Assembly: GCA_016928155.1 (NCBI GenBank)
Contig: JAFGLG010000009.1
Span: 1-64,000 of the forward strand
Reading direction: 5' to 3'
Origin: Candidatus Woesearchaeota archaeon
GTDB lineage: Archaea > Nanobdellota > Nanobdellia > Woesearchaeales > JAFGLG01
DNA length: 64,000 bases
The notes under the pieces are model-generated. The model was not told the DNA's origin. It did no database searches and saw nothing but the letters and a program-made list of their open reading frames with translations. The first letter of the stretch is position 1. Every line of letters starts with the position of its first letter. Shown in pieces: positions 25,643-34,473 of the stretch. Position numbers and translations under genes: made by a program.

Positions 25643-27472
25643 ATGGAATACGCAGAGCTACATTCTAAACTGGAACAGATAAACCAAGTCCAAAATCAGA
25701 TACTGGAACATGAAAAAGGAAAGCTTCAAAGCATCCAGACTGATGAGCAAAGGACCAAAAGCATGATAGAAGGGAGCAAGCTCAGCCAGAGCCTGGAGAA
25801 GACAAAAGAGCAGCTGATAAACAATGCCAGACAGGCAGTGAATGAAGGGAATACCGAAAGCTTAAGCATGATATTCGACCTGCTGATTAAGCTAAACAAT
25901 GCAGTCCTAGGGATAGTGCAGAAGGAGAAGGGCTTTGAAGCAGCCAAGCAGGCCAACTCCAAATCTAACTTCAGCATAGAGGGCCTTGAGATAGAAGACA
26001 ACAAGAAAAGCGATAAGATATACCAAGGAATCCTCGAGATGGTCAAGCAGGATCCTGACCTCGGCAGATACATCGAAGAGGGCAGACAGAACCTGGAACA
26101 GATCAACCAGCTGCTCGCACAGGAGAAAGGAGTCTTGGAAGATGAGATAAAGCAGATTGCAGTGGCACTGAATGAGCTGGACCAGCTTGAGAAAAACCTC
26201 AAAGAGCAGAACAGATGGCTCGAGAAAGCATTCAGGAAGAGATTCCTGGGAAAGACGGAATTCGACCCGAAAGCGAACCACAATGAGATAACAAACAATG
26301 TGAGCGCACTGTTCGCACAGGAAGTCGTGGAGAACAACAACATCCTCAGGCAGATATATGCAGGCACGCCAAGAAAGGAGATAAGCCAAAGAATAAAATG
26401 GCTAGAGGACAAAGAGATGCAGATTGAGGGGGACATAAACCTTCTGTTCAAGCAGTTCCTTATACCCAAGATGGAATTCCCTTCGGGAAACTACCTGACG
26501 CTGACCTGCAGCGTGCCGATGGCCATGGACTCGATCAAGAACAGGGAGATAGAGAGCAGGAGCACAAACACAGGAACAGAGAGGTTCAGGGTCGGGTCAA
26601 TGCAGATGGACCTCAGATATTTCGCATTCAAGCTGAACACACTACAGATAACATCGATAACCCAGGATAACCAGACCGCATTCCTGTTCCCTCTCGAGAA
26701 TGTGATGAGGAACAGCTATTTCGTCCACATACCGAGCCTCAATGAGCTGAGGGTATATCTAACACCAGAGAATGACGAGCAGCTGATAATGCAGATAAGG
26801 AAAGACATAACCCTGTTCGACAAGATCATAAAGGACATAGACGATGTCTCGCTGGAATGGTTCAGGGAAGCGAAGAAACTGAATGTCGACTTCAAGGTGG
26901 AGTGGAATGTCGAAGCCAAGAACATAATACGGCAGGACTTCACCAAGAGATACATAAACGAGCAGTTCGACATCCTCAGGGACAAGGAACACAGCCTATT
27001 CGACGCAATAGACTTCATGACAGACGAGGAATGGCTCAGCTCCATATCAGATGCCCAGAAAGCAGAAGTGCTCATCGGCAAGTATGAACCACAGAAGATA
27101 AAACCTAGGGATTTCAGGGAACAGCTCCTGAGGCTCAGCAAAGCGGAATTCATACAGGCAGTCATCAAAGCAAAGCAATTCTATGCCAAACTCCTCCAGG
27201 ATGCAGTGGACTTCCTGAAATCGAGGAACACCATGCAGAGCACCAACAGCGGCATATTCGTTGCACCGAAATCAAAGGTGCTCTTCTGGGAGAAATTCTT
27301 CGAAAGAGCCGGGAACAGGCCGAATGTGTTCTATTATGAAGGCGAAGACATAGCTTCAGGGATAAGCCAGTGCTACTCAAAATGCAAGAGCAATGCAACC
27401 AACAGGCCGATACCGAAGGCAAGAAGCCTCTATATCTACAACTGCCCAAGCCTGATGCTCCAGAAGCTCTGA
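25643..27472 (+). CDS. large cytosolic coiled-coil protein, unknown
   Basis: A 609-residue protein without signal peptide or membrane helix. Residues 1-220 are mostly coiled coil (Gln/Lys/Glu-rich heptads). A mixed domain follows (about 270-400, with GNYLTLTCSVPMAMDSIKN and ERFRVGSMQMDLRYFAF), and more helices (about 400-540) end in a C-terminal stretch with FFERAGNRPNVFYYEGED and two close cysteines (CYSKC). ATG 25643 is about 25 nt after TATTTATATAAG, so it is leaderless; the longest frame uses a TTG. No family recognised. Its place among secretion genes suggests a cytosolic partner, by location only. Confidence 0.6.
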   Translation: MEYAELHSKLEQINQVQNQILEHEKGKLQSIQTDEQRTKSMIEGSKLSQSLEKTKEQLINNARQAVNEGNTESLSMIFDLLIKLNNAVLGIVQKEKGFEAAKQANSKSNFSIEGLEIEDNKKSDKIYQGILEMVKQDPDLGRYIEEGRQNLEQINQLLAQEKGVLEDEIKQIAVALNELDQLEKNLKEQNRWLEKAFRKRFLGKTEFDPKANHNEITNNVSALFAQEVVENNNILRQIYAGTPRKEISQRIKWLEDKEMQIEGDINLLFKQFLIPKMEFPSGNYLTLTCSVPMAMDSIKNREIESRSTNTGTERFRVGSMQMDLRYFAFKLNTLQITSITQDNQTAFLFPLENVMRNSYFVHIPSLNELRVYLTPENDEQLIMQIRKDITLFDKIIKDIDDVSLEWFREAKKLNVDFKVEWNVEAKNIIRQDFTKRYINEQFDILRDKEHSLFDAIDFMTDEEWLSSISDAQKAEVLIGKYEPQKIKPRDFREQLLRLSKAEFIQAVIKAKQFYAKLLQDAVDFLKSRNTMQSTNSGIFVAPKSKVLFWEKFFERAGNRPNVFYYEGEDIASGISQCYSKCKSNATNRPIPKARSLYIYNCPSLMLQKL

Positions 27473-27525
27473 ACCGACGACATATATCAGAAATATCATA
27501 AGACATATCCTGATTTATATCCAAC

Positions 27526-28011
27526 CTAATCAGCATAAACATGCTTCCAGGCTATATCCACATCCTGAATGCCGACCTTCTGGACCTTGAACTCAACAGT
27601 GGCTTTCTTGCCCCTGCCGACAGCCTTCTGGATAAGATAGAAAAGAGAATCCTTCCTGGTGAGATCAAGGACAGGCATCGTGGCATTGCACAGGGAGAAT
27701 TCCTCGCAGATCTCGCCCTCATCCTTTATCGTGATGCAGAAGGTCCTGCCCTCGCCGACCTGGTTCGAGGAATTCTTGGTCGTGATATTGTTCACGATAT
27801 AAGGGAAAGTATAGACCTTTGTCTCCATGGCATTCCTGCCGCCACGGCAAACATTCTCAGCAGAGGCCTTGACAAGCTGGAAATTCTCGACAACAGCATT
27901 GACCTCGACATTATGGGTGTACTTGGAAAGGAGCACATAAGCGCTTGTGAGCACAATTATGCCTATCACCAAGCCCGCGATGGTCCACATCCAAACCTCG
28001 ACTGATTCCAT
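27526..28011 (-). CDS. pilin-like membrane protein
   Basis: A 161-residue protein with an N-terminal helix (about 8-30, WTIAGLVIGIIVLTSAYVLL) and a beta-rich ectodomain with cysteines (ENVCRGG, TFCITI, EICEEF, SLCNAT). The head MESVEVWMW lacks the basic KRG/KKG/RKA motif of its neighbours, so processing is doubtful. Its ATG overlaps the upstream stop by one base (TGATG). It is last in a five-gene operon from 32457 to 27526. Role inferred as a minor structural subunit. Confidence 0.55.
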   Translation of the reverse strand: MESVEVWMWTIAGLVIGIIVLTSAYVLLSKYTHNVEVNAVVENFQLVKASAENVCRGGRNAMETKVYTFPYIVNNITTKNSSNQVGEGRTFCITIKDEGEICEEFSLCNATMPVLDLTRKDSLFYLIQKAVGRGKKATVEFKVQKVGIQDVDIAWKHVYAD

Positions 28012-28454
28012 CAGCCGATCACCAACTTGAAATTTCCAGATTCAACTTCGATGTATATCGCCACATTATCAACATTATTTGTTCCCGAAACAGACAAGTT
28101 AGTGCCAGGCACCAAACCAATGGAAGCCAAGCCTTGCTCCACTTCATTTTTATTAATATCACAGGGACCCTTAAGGACATAGCATAGATTGCTGCGCACA
28201 AGACCCTGCTGGAACTTAGTCCAGCAAAGCTTGCCATGCTTGATGGCATCATCTGTGCAATCACCACCAGCATCTATCACCTGGGCATCGATCTCAGTCT
28301 CATCATCAGAACCCTGAAGCTTCTCCATGAACTTCTTTGTGCCAAAAGCCCAGTTGGAGAGGAGACCGACAACAATGAAAACAGATATTGTGCCGATGAA
28401 AATCAAGAAAATATAATTCAGAGACATATCACCCTTCTTATTATCTCTCTTCAT
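28011..28454 (-). CDS. minor pilin-like protein
   Basis: A 147-residue protein starting MKRDNKKGDMSLNYIFLIFI, a class III-like signal (KKG then helix). The ectodomain has DDCTD-type cysteines (GGDCTD, KLCWTKF, NLCYVLKGPCD) and a hydrophobic C-terminal strand (NFKLVIG). The C...CW...CYVL spacing recalls the small membrane protein at 22049-22435. Overlaps the upstream gene by ATGA and the downstream gene by one base. Confidence 0.6.
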   Translation of the reverse strand: MKRDNKKGDMSLNYIFLIFIGTISVFIVVGLLSNWAFGTKKFMEKLQGSDDETEIDAQVIDAGGDCTDDAIKHGKLCWTKFQQGLVRSNLCYVLKGPCDINKNEVEQGLASIGLVPGTNLSVSGTNNVDNVAIYIEVESGNFKLVIG

Positions 28455-28876
28455 GCCAGCATCACCACCAGACCACCGATGTTCCTGAAAACATCAATAA
28501 CACTGTTTCCGACAATCCTATAAGCGACATACAGCAGTATGAGAACCATCAGGATGATAAGCAGGATCCTGAATGTGCCAGAGACCTTCTCCTCCTGCTT
28601 ATGATCCTGCATCTCCTGCGTCTTGTCCTGCATGAACCTTGGCTTCTGAGCCTTCTCGGCCTGTCCTGCTTCTGACGATGCCTTTGACTCCATTGCCTTC
28701 TTCTGGGCCATGATATCCAATGTCGCCTTATTTATATCCCTGTCAAGGACCTTCTTGACATTACCATACGCATCCTCCTCAAAGATCTGGATTGCAGGAT
28801 TGCCATCCCTGAAAAGGACTGCCTCCTCAAGTGTCTTGAACTGCTTCCTAGTGCTCATGCCTGAAACTGTGTACAT
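28451..28876 (-). CDS. tail-anchored protein with basic/acidic linker
   Basis: A 141-residue protein. A soluble N-terminal domain (about 1-60, TRKQFKTLEEAVLFRDG) is followed by a highly charged Gln/Lys/Glu linker (about 65-100). A C-terminal membrane helix (about 104-124, FRILLIILMVLILLYVAYRI) ends in a second hydrophobic stretch. GAGGTTTT directly precedes ATG 28876. It lies between the vWA pilin-like gene and a minor pilin-like gene, so it may sit on the cytosolic face of the machine. No family recognised. Confidence 0.6.
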   Translation of the reverse strand: MYTVSGMSTRKQFKTLEEAVLFRDGNPAIQIFEEDAYGNVKKVLDRDINKATLDIMAQKKAMESKASSEAGQAEKAQKPRFMQDKTQEMQDHKQEEKVSGTFRILLIILMVLILLYVAYRIVGNSVIDVFRNIGGLVVMLA

Positions 28877-28918
28877 AAAACCTCTTTTTCGATATCGGGT
28901 ATCATTGAAATCAAAACC

Positions 28919-30964
28919 TCATGAAACAGTTATGTGGTGGTTCCTGCCGCTGTACTCAATAAGTATATTTCTTGCATCATTTATAGATTTTACTGTCAGC
29001 TGGTCCTTTGTGCCGCAGCCAAAGTCAGAATTGGCAATGATATGGCAGAGATTCCTCCTTAACATGAGCTCGCTTATATGGGTCTCGTTTATTGTACCAG
29101 TGTATTCATATATGAGAGGGACAGTTATCTCGCTGCATGTCATGTCCTTGACAGCAGTGCCATGATTTGACAGGGTCCAGCACTCCAAGACCTTGTCCAA
29201 TATCTCTTCCTTGATATCATAATAAGTATAGCTTATGGACAGATTGGAAAGCATGAGATAACCATCATCAGAGGAATCAACCTCAATGAATATCTCACAA
29301 GGATCCGATGTGCAGTCATCAATCTGGGACTGGATATCAAGGGTGAGGTCAAATGCCTCAGCCCTGTTGGATTCGTGGAGATTGAAGTTTTTTTCTGGTT
29401 GTCCTTTAACCTTAATTGAGCCAGACTGAGGCTGGAGATACCAAATCCTTATCCTGCCAAGAACGAGAGCACCTGTCTCAGCAGAAATCTCAACACTGCA
29501 GGAACCGCCTATATCCCCGAGACTGGAATCATCAGCAATCAGGATCCATGGGCCATTGGAAAGATTCAACTCGCCAGACCAGCTCCCGCTGATTATCGAT
29601 GATCCGCATTTGAACTCAAAATCGATATCACTTGGGAAAGGGATCTCAGTAAGCCTAAGTATATCATCCTGAAGCTTAGCGATGTCAGCAAATCCGCTGA
29701 AAAAACCCACACCCACATTTTCAGCAGTGGCAATCTTATCCATCCATTTATATATCCCAGTGTCACATATTCTGCTACCAGCAAAATAATTCCCATCTGC
29801 ATCATATTCAGGCATACAGTCATTTCTGCCAGACCTGAAAAGCTCAGAATTGTCCACATCATTGCCGAAAATCGGAAGGACATTGAAAGAAAGACCGTTG
29901 TTATTATTACCTTCAGCTGCCCCAATAAGCCTATTGACAGCATCACCCTCGGTGCCTGCAGTGCTCGGTTCATCGGCTGTGCCGCAAACACCAGAAACGC
30001 ATGGCGAACCCACCCACTTCCAGACAGCACCTGTTGGATCAGAATCACTCACAGGGATCACAATCCTTCTTGTCGCAGAATCATCAGACCAGACATCACG
30101 ATTCATCACAGCAGCGCCTCCAAGAGCCCAGGCCTCCTCGATGCTGTCAAAATTATTGAAATAGACTTTAGAAGTACACTCACAGTTCCATGAACCTTCA
30201 ATGAGAAGCGTGAGATCTGAGCCGTAAATGCCAGATGCAGTATGCATCTCTTCCGGCTGGATCCAATCATCTATGCAATCCTTTGGGAATGAATTATCCT
30301 TCATCCTCAAGTAGTTAGGAAGATTAGACTCCATGGCAAAAACAAGAAAAGTAGAATCAAGGCCAAGATTAAGCAATGATCTCTGGATGCTGTTACGGGA
30401 AGCACAAATGCCAACCCACTCATCAGACATGCTGCTTGAGGTGTCGACAACATAAGCGATGTTGAGCGAAGAAGGATAAATTGAGCCAGAAAGCTCAAAT
30501 TTCGCATCAGTGACTATGGCAGAAGTGGGAAGGGAGGTTATATCTTCTTCATAACTATCATCGTTGAACACAAACTTCTTGTATGTGGAGCCGTCAGTGA
30601 AGTTATTAATCATCTGAGGGACAAGGGACAGGGTCATATTAGCATGATTTATCTTTGACATCTGCGGCAGGAAAAAAGAGACATTCCCCTTACCGCTGAA
30701 CTGCCAGACCTTGGCTTTCCGACCATCTGAAAAATGCACAAGATCAGCAGATCTTGAACCGACAGCATAGACACTCAGGTAATCCTCACATATCGAGCTG
30801 TAGCCGCCCATCATCTTCCTGACACCATAAGCGGACTTGCAGTACATCTCCTGAGAGGCGCCAAGCCTATCCCCCAGAAGAGTGAAGACCAAACCTATGC
30901 CTACAACAGTTATTACAAGAGAAAAAATAAGAGCGAGCGGTGTCGCTCCTTTACCTGAAAACAT
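28919..30964 (-). CDS. pilin-like protein with von Willebrand A (MIDAS) domain
   Basis: A 681-residue surface protein. The start MFSGKGATPLALIFSLVITV is a class III-like signal (GKG then helix). A vWA domain follows from about residue 168, with the metal-dependent adhesion motif DTSSS (D174, S176, S178) in AYVVDTSSSMS. Many cysteines are spread through the ectodomain. The C-terminus ...ARNILIEYSGRNHHITVS matches the end of the pilin-like protein at 21445-22032. I use ATG 30964; a TTG at 30970 overlaps the upstream stop. vWA-tipped pilins mediate adhesion in other systems, so this is a candidate tip adhesin. Confidence 0.75.
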   Translation of the reverse strand: MFSGKGATPLALIFSLVITVVGIGLVFTLLGDRLGASQEMYCKSAYGVRKMMGGYSSICEDYLSVYAVGSRSADLVHFSDGRKAKVWQFSGKGNVSFFLPQMSKINHANMTLSLVPQMINNFTDGSTYKKFVFNDDSYEEDITSLPTSAIVTDAKFELSGSIYPSSLNIAYVVDTSSSMSDEWVGICASRNSIQRSLLNLGLDSTFLVFAMESNLPNYLRMKDNSFPKDCIDDWIQPEEMHTASGIYGSDLTLLIEGSWNCECTSKVYFNNFDSIEEAWALGGAAVMNRDVWSDDSATRRIVIPVSDSDPTGAVWKWVGSPCVSGVCGTADEPSTAGTEGDAVNRLIGAAEGNNNNGLSFNVLPIFGNDVDNSELFRSGRNDCMPEYDADGNYFAGSRICDTGIYKWMDKIATAENVGVGFFSGFADIAKLQDDILRLTEIPFPSDIDFEFKCGSSIISGSWSGELNLSNGPWILIADDSSLGDIGGSCSVEISAETGALVLGRIRIWYLQPQSGSIKVKGQPEKNFNLHESNRAEAFDLTLDIQSQIDDCTSDPCEIFIEVDSSDDGYLMLSNLSISYTYYDIKEEILDKVLECWTLSNHGTAVKDMTCSEITVPLIYEYTGTINETHISELMLRRNLCHIIANSDFGCGTKDQLTVKSINDARNILIEYSGRNHHITVS

Positions 30965-30966
30965 CT

Positions 30967-32457
30967 TCAAGCAGGGGGAATACCTAAACCAGGATCACCG
31001 GTACCGCCAGTATCATCACCGCAATCCTCGCCGACACATCCTCCGCCACCGCCACCGCCTGCTCCGCAGGCACAGCACATCTCATTGGGCGGGTCATCCA
31101 TCTGACCATCACCATCAGCATCAATAGGCGCACAGGGATTATCATCGCAATCCCTTGGATAATCACAGACAGGCACAATCTGGTCATTATCATTATTCAG
31201 ATTGACATGCACCAGGATCTCCCAAGTCAGAGGAGCAGTATCTGACTCCTCGACCTGCTGCTCATACCTTGAATCAGTGCATCTCACAGCAACCTGATAA
31301 GTTATGTTATGATGCTGAGCAAAGGTGCAGCAAGAACCAGACGGGCAGACCGAATCGATGCCAGTGACTGGAGAACCGCAATTATCGGGTGTGGGATTGC
31401 CATCAGCATCATAGCAGTTGTTCGCGCAGGAGACACTTGAATTCTCACCCCTCGGAACACCATCATTGCAGGAATCAGTCTCATAATCCCCGACATCAGC
31501 TGTGGTGTTCGATACGCTCTCCATATAAGTGCATCCATCTGCAGTCGTGCATTCTGCCTCACACATGATCAGCTCGGAGTCTGTTATCTCACATGCGCCA
31601 GAAGCACAAGACCAAGTATATACTTTGACAGGACCAAGACTTGGGCATGGCTTGATATTGCCGTCGCTTTTCAGGCCAGAAGAGACATTCTGGCAAAGGA
31701 TCTCATATTCACACTGGATATCAGGATCAAGGAACCTTGACTGCAGCTGAGCAGTACAGTATGTAGAGATGTTATCAACTATCTCATCATCCTGCCAAAG
31801 AGGAAGAATACAATCTGTAGTGGCGGGACCTCCCACTGCATTGATCAAAGGCATCTTCAGACAGGTTAAACCGGTAAAGCAGTCCTCAGAAGCCCAATCA
31901 TGGATCACCCTATAAAGGCGCCAGAACCTCCAGTTGTTGACATCCACTGTATCAGAATCCTGGACAGCAGAGATACCCCATGAGGCCTCAAAGCCGTTGT
32001 CATACTGACCTAAGCTTGCCAAGACCTCCTCGACATTCACAGTCACATAATCAATATCCTGACCTGCATAGTCAGTGCCAGAGAGCCTCTGGCTGAACTC
32101 ATTGGTTATCCTCTCCTCTACAATGCTTTTCATATCATAGAAACTTGGAGAAGAAACACCAGCATACCTTATCCAGTATCCTGCATTGCCTGCAATCCCA
32201 CCGAACTGATAATCAGGATTGCCTGCGATATCATAAGTCGACCCATAGCAGGATGCCATGAAAGCAGCAGCAGCCTCTGCACTGTTTGCAGCTGTTCTCT
32301 GCGACTCCTGCATGGACTCCTTGTCCTCAACAATATCAGTCTTGATATCATAATCGCCCTTCTTAACATTTGTCGCAACAAGACCAAAAACAACAATGAC
32401 AAGAGCCACAATAAACACAATAGTGAAGATAGAAGCCTTTCTTGACAAATCCCGCAT
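30967..32457 (-). CDS. pilin-like, Cys-rich surface protein with Gly-rich tail
   Basis: A 496-residue protein. The N-terminus MRDLSRKASIFTIVFIVALV is a class III-like signal (RKA then helix). A Cys-rich ectodomain follows (more than 30 cysteines, many as CxxxC or CC), with an Asp-rich DADGDGQMDD segment that may bind Ca2+. It closes with a Gly/Cys/Asp-rich tail containing seven consecutive Gly. GAGGGATATC precedes the ATG. It heads the five-gene operon and overlaps the vWA gene. The large disulfide-rich region suggests an exposed, stable filament or stalk component. Confidence 0.6.
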   Translation of the reverse strand: MRDLSRKASIFTIVFIVALVIVVFGLVATNVKKGDYDIKTDIVEDKESMQESQRTAANSAEAAAAFMASCYGSTYDIAGNPDYQFGGIAGNAGYWIRYAGVSSPSFYDMKSIVEERITNEFSQRLSGTDYAGQDIDYVTVNVEEVLASLGQYDNGFEASWGISAVQDSDTVDVNNWRFWRLYRVIHDWASEDCFTGLTCLKMPLINAVGGPATTDCILPLWQDDEIVDNISTYCTAQLQSRFLDPDIQCEYEILCQNVSSGLKSDGNIKPCPSLGPVKVYTWSCASGACEITDSELIMCEAECTTADGCTYMESVSNTTADVGDYETDSCNDGVPRGENSSVSCANNCYDADGNPTPDNCGSPVTGIDSVCPSGSCCTFAQHHNITYQVAVRCTDSRYEQQVEESDTAPLTWEILVHVNLNNDNDQIVPVCDYPRDCDDNPCAPIDADGDGQMDDPPNEMCCACGAGGGGGGGCVGEDCGDDTGGTGDPGLGIPPA

Positions 32458-32511
32458 GATATCCCTCTTTTTTCGCTTATTTGCTATATAACTAATTTAA
32501 TTTGCTGCATA

Positions 32512-32610
32512 TAATAATTTATATGGTCCTTTATATAGTCTTTTATATGGTATTACTATATCGTATTACTATAATCAAAAAGCTATCAATATATAAAATA
32601 ATACCTGCCT
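32512..32610 (-). promoter_or_regulatory. promoter region with repeated TATA-like units
   Basis: Immediately upstream of the surface operon lie three TTTATATGGT/TTTATATAGT-type units in a row (about 32519-32550), then two copies of GTATTACTATA (about 32551-32575). Any could act as a TATA element for the operon, and their regular spacing may allow graded expression. The 430-bp gap also holds the small frame at 32662-32796; the rest shows nothing clear. Confidence 0.45.
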
Positions 32611-32661
32611 TTTTAAAGGTTTTTATTTATCGAGGCACCAGCTATCCAGAAAGCCTGTTCC

Positions 32662-32796
32662 TCAAGATGCATATTTCATAATCCAGGGCTGGATGATGCC
32701 AAGCATGCTGTGACCTACCCAAAAATAAGTCCTGGGATGCGTGCCAAGCAGCAATGCTGAAAATATCTTATCCGGATAAAAATTCAGACAAAGCAT
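32662..32796 (-). CDS. possible small membrane protein (44 aa)
   Basis: A leftward frame starting MLCLNFYPDKIFSALLLGTH and continuing with aromatic and hydrophobic residues (TYFWVGHSMLGIIQPW). ATG 32796 lies about 23 nt from TTTAAA at 32817-32822, matching leaderless genes in this window; an in-frame ATG at 32808 is the alternative. The composition (P, D, W, G, H turns between hydrophobic runs) looks like protein. No family recognised. Confidence 0.4.
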   Translation of the reverse strand: MLCLNFYPDKIFSALLLGTHPRTYFWVGHSMLGIIQPWIMKYAS

Positions 32797-32889
32797 AACT
32801 ACAACCATAACTACAATTTAAACTCAATCAGATAATGCATGGCTGTACCGAATCCATAATACCAAATTTTGGATCATAGGATCATGAAG

Positions 32890-33744
32890 TCAGGTAAGCA
32901 GAAACGGCCAGACCAAAGAGAAGAACAGAAGAATAAGATAATCAAGGAAACCCAGGCCCCTGAACACATTATTGGACATAAGCCCTGATATGCATCTCCA
33001 GCCCCTCTTCATGAACACCACAAACAATGCAGCCCAAGCGACCCATAAACAGATTTCCCACAGCAGAAAGCCTTTCACATGAAGTATTATCTGGGTTACA
33101 ATGATGACATTATTCAGGAGATGGAAGAACAAGGTGGCAAGGATGCTGGAAGTCCTGACAAACAGCACAGTCACAAGGAAAGAGCCGAAGATTATGGATA
33201 TCACCATAGCAAGAGTATTCTTCCATCCAAGGGCTCCAAGCCAGGTCATATGGAACAGGGAAAAATTCAGAGAGACCGCGATGCACACAACAATCGGGGA
33301 ATAATGGGCCATAAGTGTTGACTGAATCATGGAGCGCTCAGTAAGCTCTTCCCTGACAACAAAGAATAACATGACTATGAAAAAAGCGAGAATACCGCCG
33401 GCAATGCTTGAATCATAATAGTCGAAATCGAACTGCGGGATGATAAGCCTGCCCAGCAGAGCAATAGGGAACAGAAGAGAAAAAAGGACAATCGCATCCA
33501 TGAAATGGGATGGAAGTGGAGAGACAAAACCTGCTTTCCTGAAACCCATCCTTGAGACCAGTACATAAAGGATGACGACAAGCAATGAAAAAATGAGCGA
33601 GTAAATGGCAAAACCAGAGACAAACCCAAGAGAAGGGAGGGAATCCAGAAGAAAATAATGGACATAGGACATGCCCTTGCCCAACAAAGAAGAAAAAAGC
33701 AAGACAAGCACCCAATCCAGCCAAAACCTGAAACCCCTCTTCAT
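32890..33744 (-). CDS. CPBP family intramembrane metalloprotease (CAAX-like)
   Basis: A 284-residue multi-pass membrane protein of the CPBP (Abi) family of intramembrane glutamic/metalloproteases. Motif 1 is VVREELTERSMIQ (EExxxR). Motif 2 is FSLFHMTW (FxxxH) in the next helix. Motif 3 is TLFFHLLNN with its conserved His. ATG 33744 (MKRGFRFWLDW) lies about 27 nt from ATTTATAAAAT, so the longer frame, which would run over the divergent gene, is rejected. Family members cleave membrane substrates or prenylated proteins; here it might act on pilins or bacteriocin-like peptides, by context only. Confidence 0.82.
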   Translation of the reverse strand: MKRGFRFWLDWVLVLLFSSLLGKGMSYVHYFLLDSLPSLGFVSGFAIYSLIFSLLVVILYVLVSRMGFRKAGFVSPLPSHFMDAIVLFSLLFPIALLGRLIIPQFDFDYYDSSIAGGILAFFIVMLFFVVREELTERSMIQSTLMAHYSPIVVCIAVSLNFSLFHMTWLGALGWKNTLAMVISIIFGSFLVTVLFVRTSSILATLFFHLLNNVIIVTQIILHVKGFLLWEICLWVAWAALFVVFMKRGWRCISGLMSNNVFRGLGFLDYLILLFFSLVWPFLLT

Positions 33745-33880
33745 GACATGCCACGGCATCCCTGATTTTATAAATTTAATGCAGAAAAACCGGGGAATAC
33801 ACAAAAATTCACAGACAATACACCAAAAAATACCAATAAAGCATCCAGAAAGGACAAAAATAATAAAGGAAAGCCCCACA

Positions 33881-34447
33881 ATGCTGAACATGCAAATGAA
33901 AATACTGATAGCCATAACAGCTGTGATCATACTCCTGATGCCCACAGCCCTTGCACAGGAAGAATGCGTAGTGAAGCTCGAATCATATATGGCAGGCGCG
34001 CTCTCGAGGCTGAAGCTCTCAAAGGACAAGATGTGCTTCAATATGGATGTATGCGGGCTGACAGAAGCAAGAGAATATGACCTGCACCTGATGAAATGCA
34101 AGAAAATCCCCATATGGGGATTTGACGAATACAAGACAGAAGGCCAGTTCTCAAGACAGCAACTGGCAAACATGCTTGAGATACCCATAGACAATATCAT
34201 ACTGCTGGATGACCCGAATGAATTCATCCCGACAGGGCCGGTGATCATAGCAAAAAAAGGCGGCAAGTACTATTTCGGCGGAAAGGAGACAGCCATAATC
34301 GGGGACCCATGGGCATTCAACAGGCTGATAATGGAATGGTGGTTCTGGGCAGCAATCATCGCAATATCCCTATTCTACTTCGTTCTGTTCCCGAAAATAA
34401 AGAAGAAGTGGACAGAATACAAGAGCCAGGAAGACGAGACAATCTGA
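33881..34447 (+). CDS. exported protein with C-terminal membrane anchor
   Basis: A 188-residue protein. The signal peptide (MQMKILIAITAVIILLMPTA, cleavage after ALA) precedes an ectodomain with cysteines (EECVV, KMCFN, DVCGL, MKCKK) and a C-terminal helix (WWFWAAIIAISLFYFVLF) with a basic cytosolic tail. The TEGQFSRQQLANMLEIPIDN segment looks like a small helical domain. Start is ATG 33881; in-frame ATGs at 33890 and 33896 are alternatives. It is divergent from the CPBP protease and convergent with a lipoprotein. No family recognised. Confidence 0.6.
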   Translation: MLNMQMKILIAITAVIILLMPTALAQEECVVKLESYMAGALSRLKLSKDKMCFNMDVCGLTEAREYDLHLMKCKKIPIWGFDEYKTEGQFSRQQLANMLEIPIDNIILLDDPNEFIPTGPVIIAKKGGKYYFGGKETAIIGDPWAFNRLIMEWWFWAAIIAISLFYFVLFPKIKKKWTEYKSQEDETI

Positions 34448-34473
34448 AACCGACAACCAAAACAATCCCGCCC

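Noticed and set aside
33745-34266. N-terminal extension of the CPBP protease frame
   Set aside because: It overlaps the whole start of the divergent exported protein, and a TATA box supports the internal ATG 33744.
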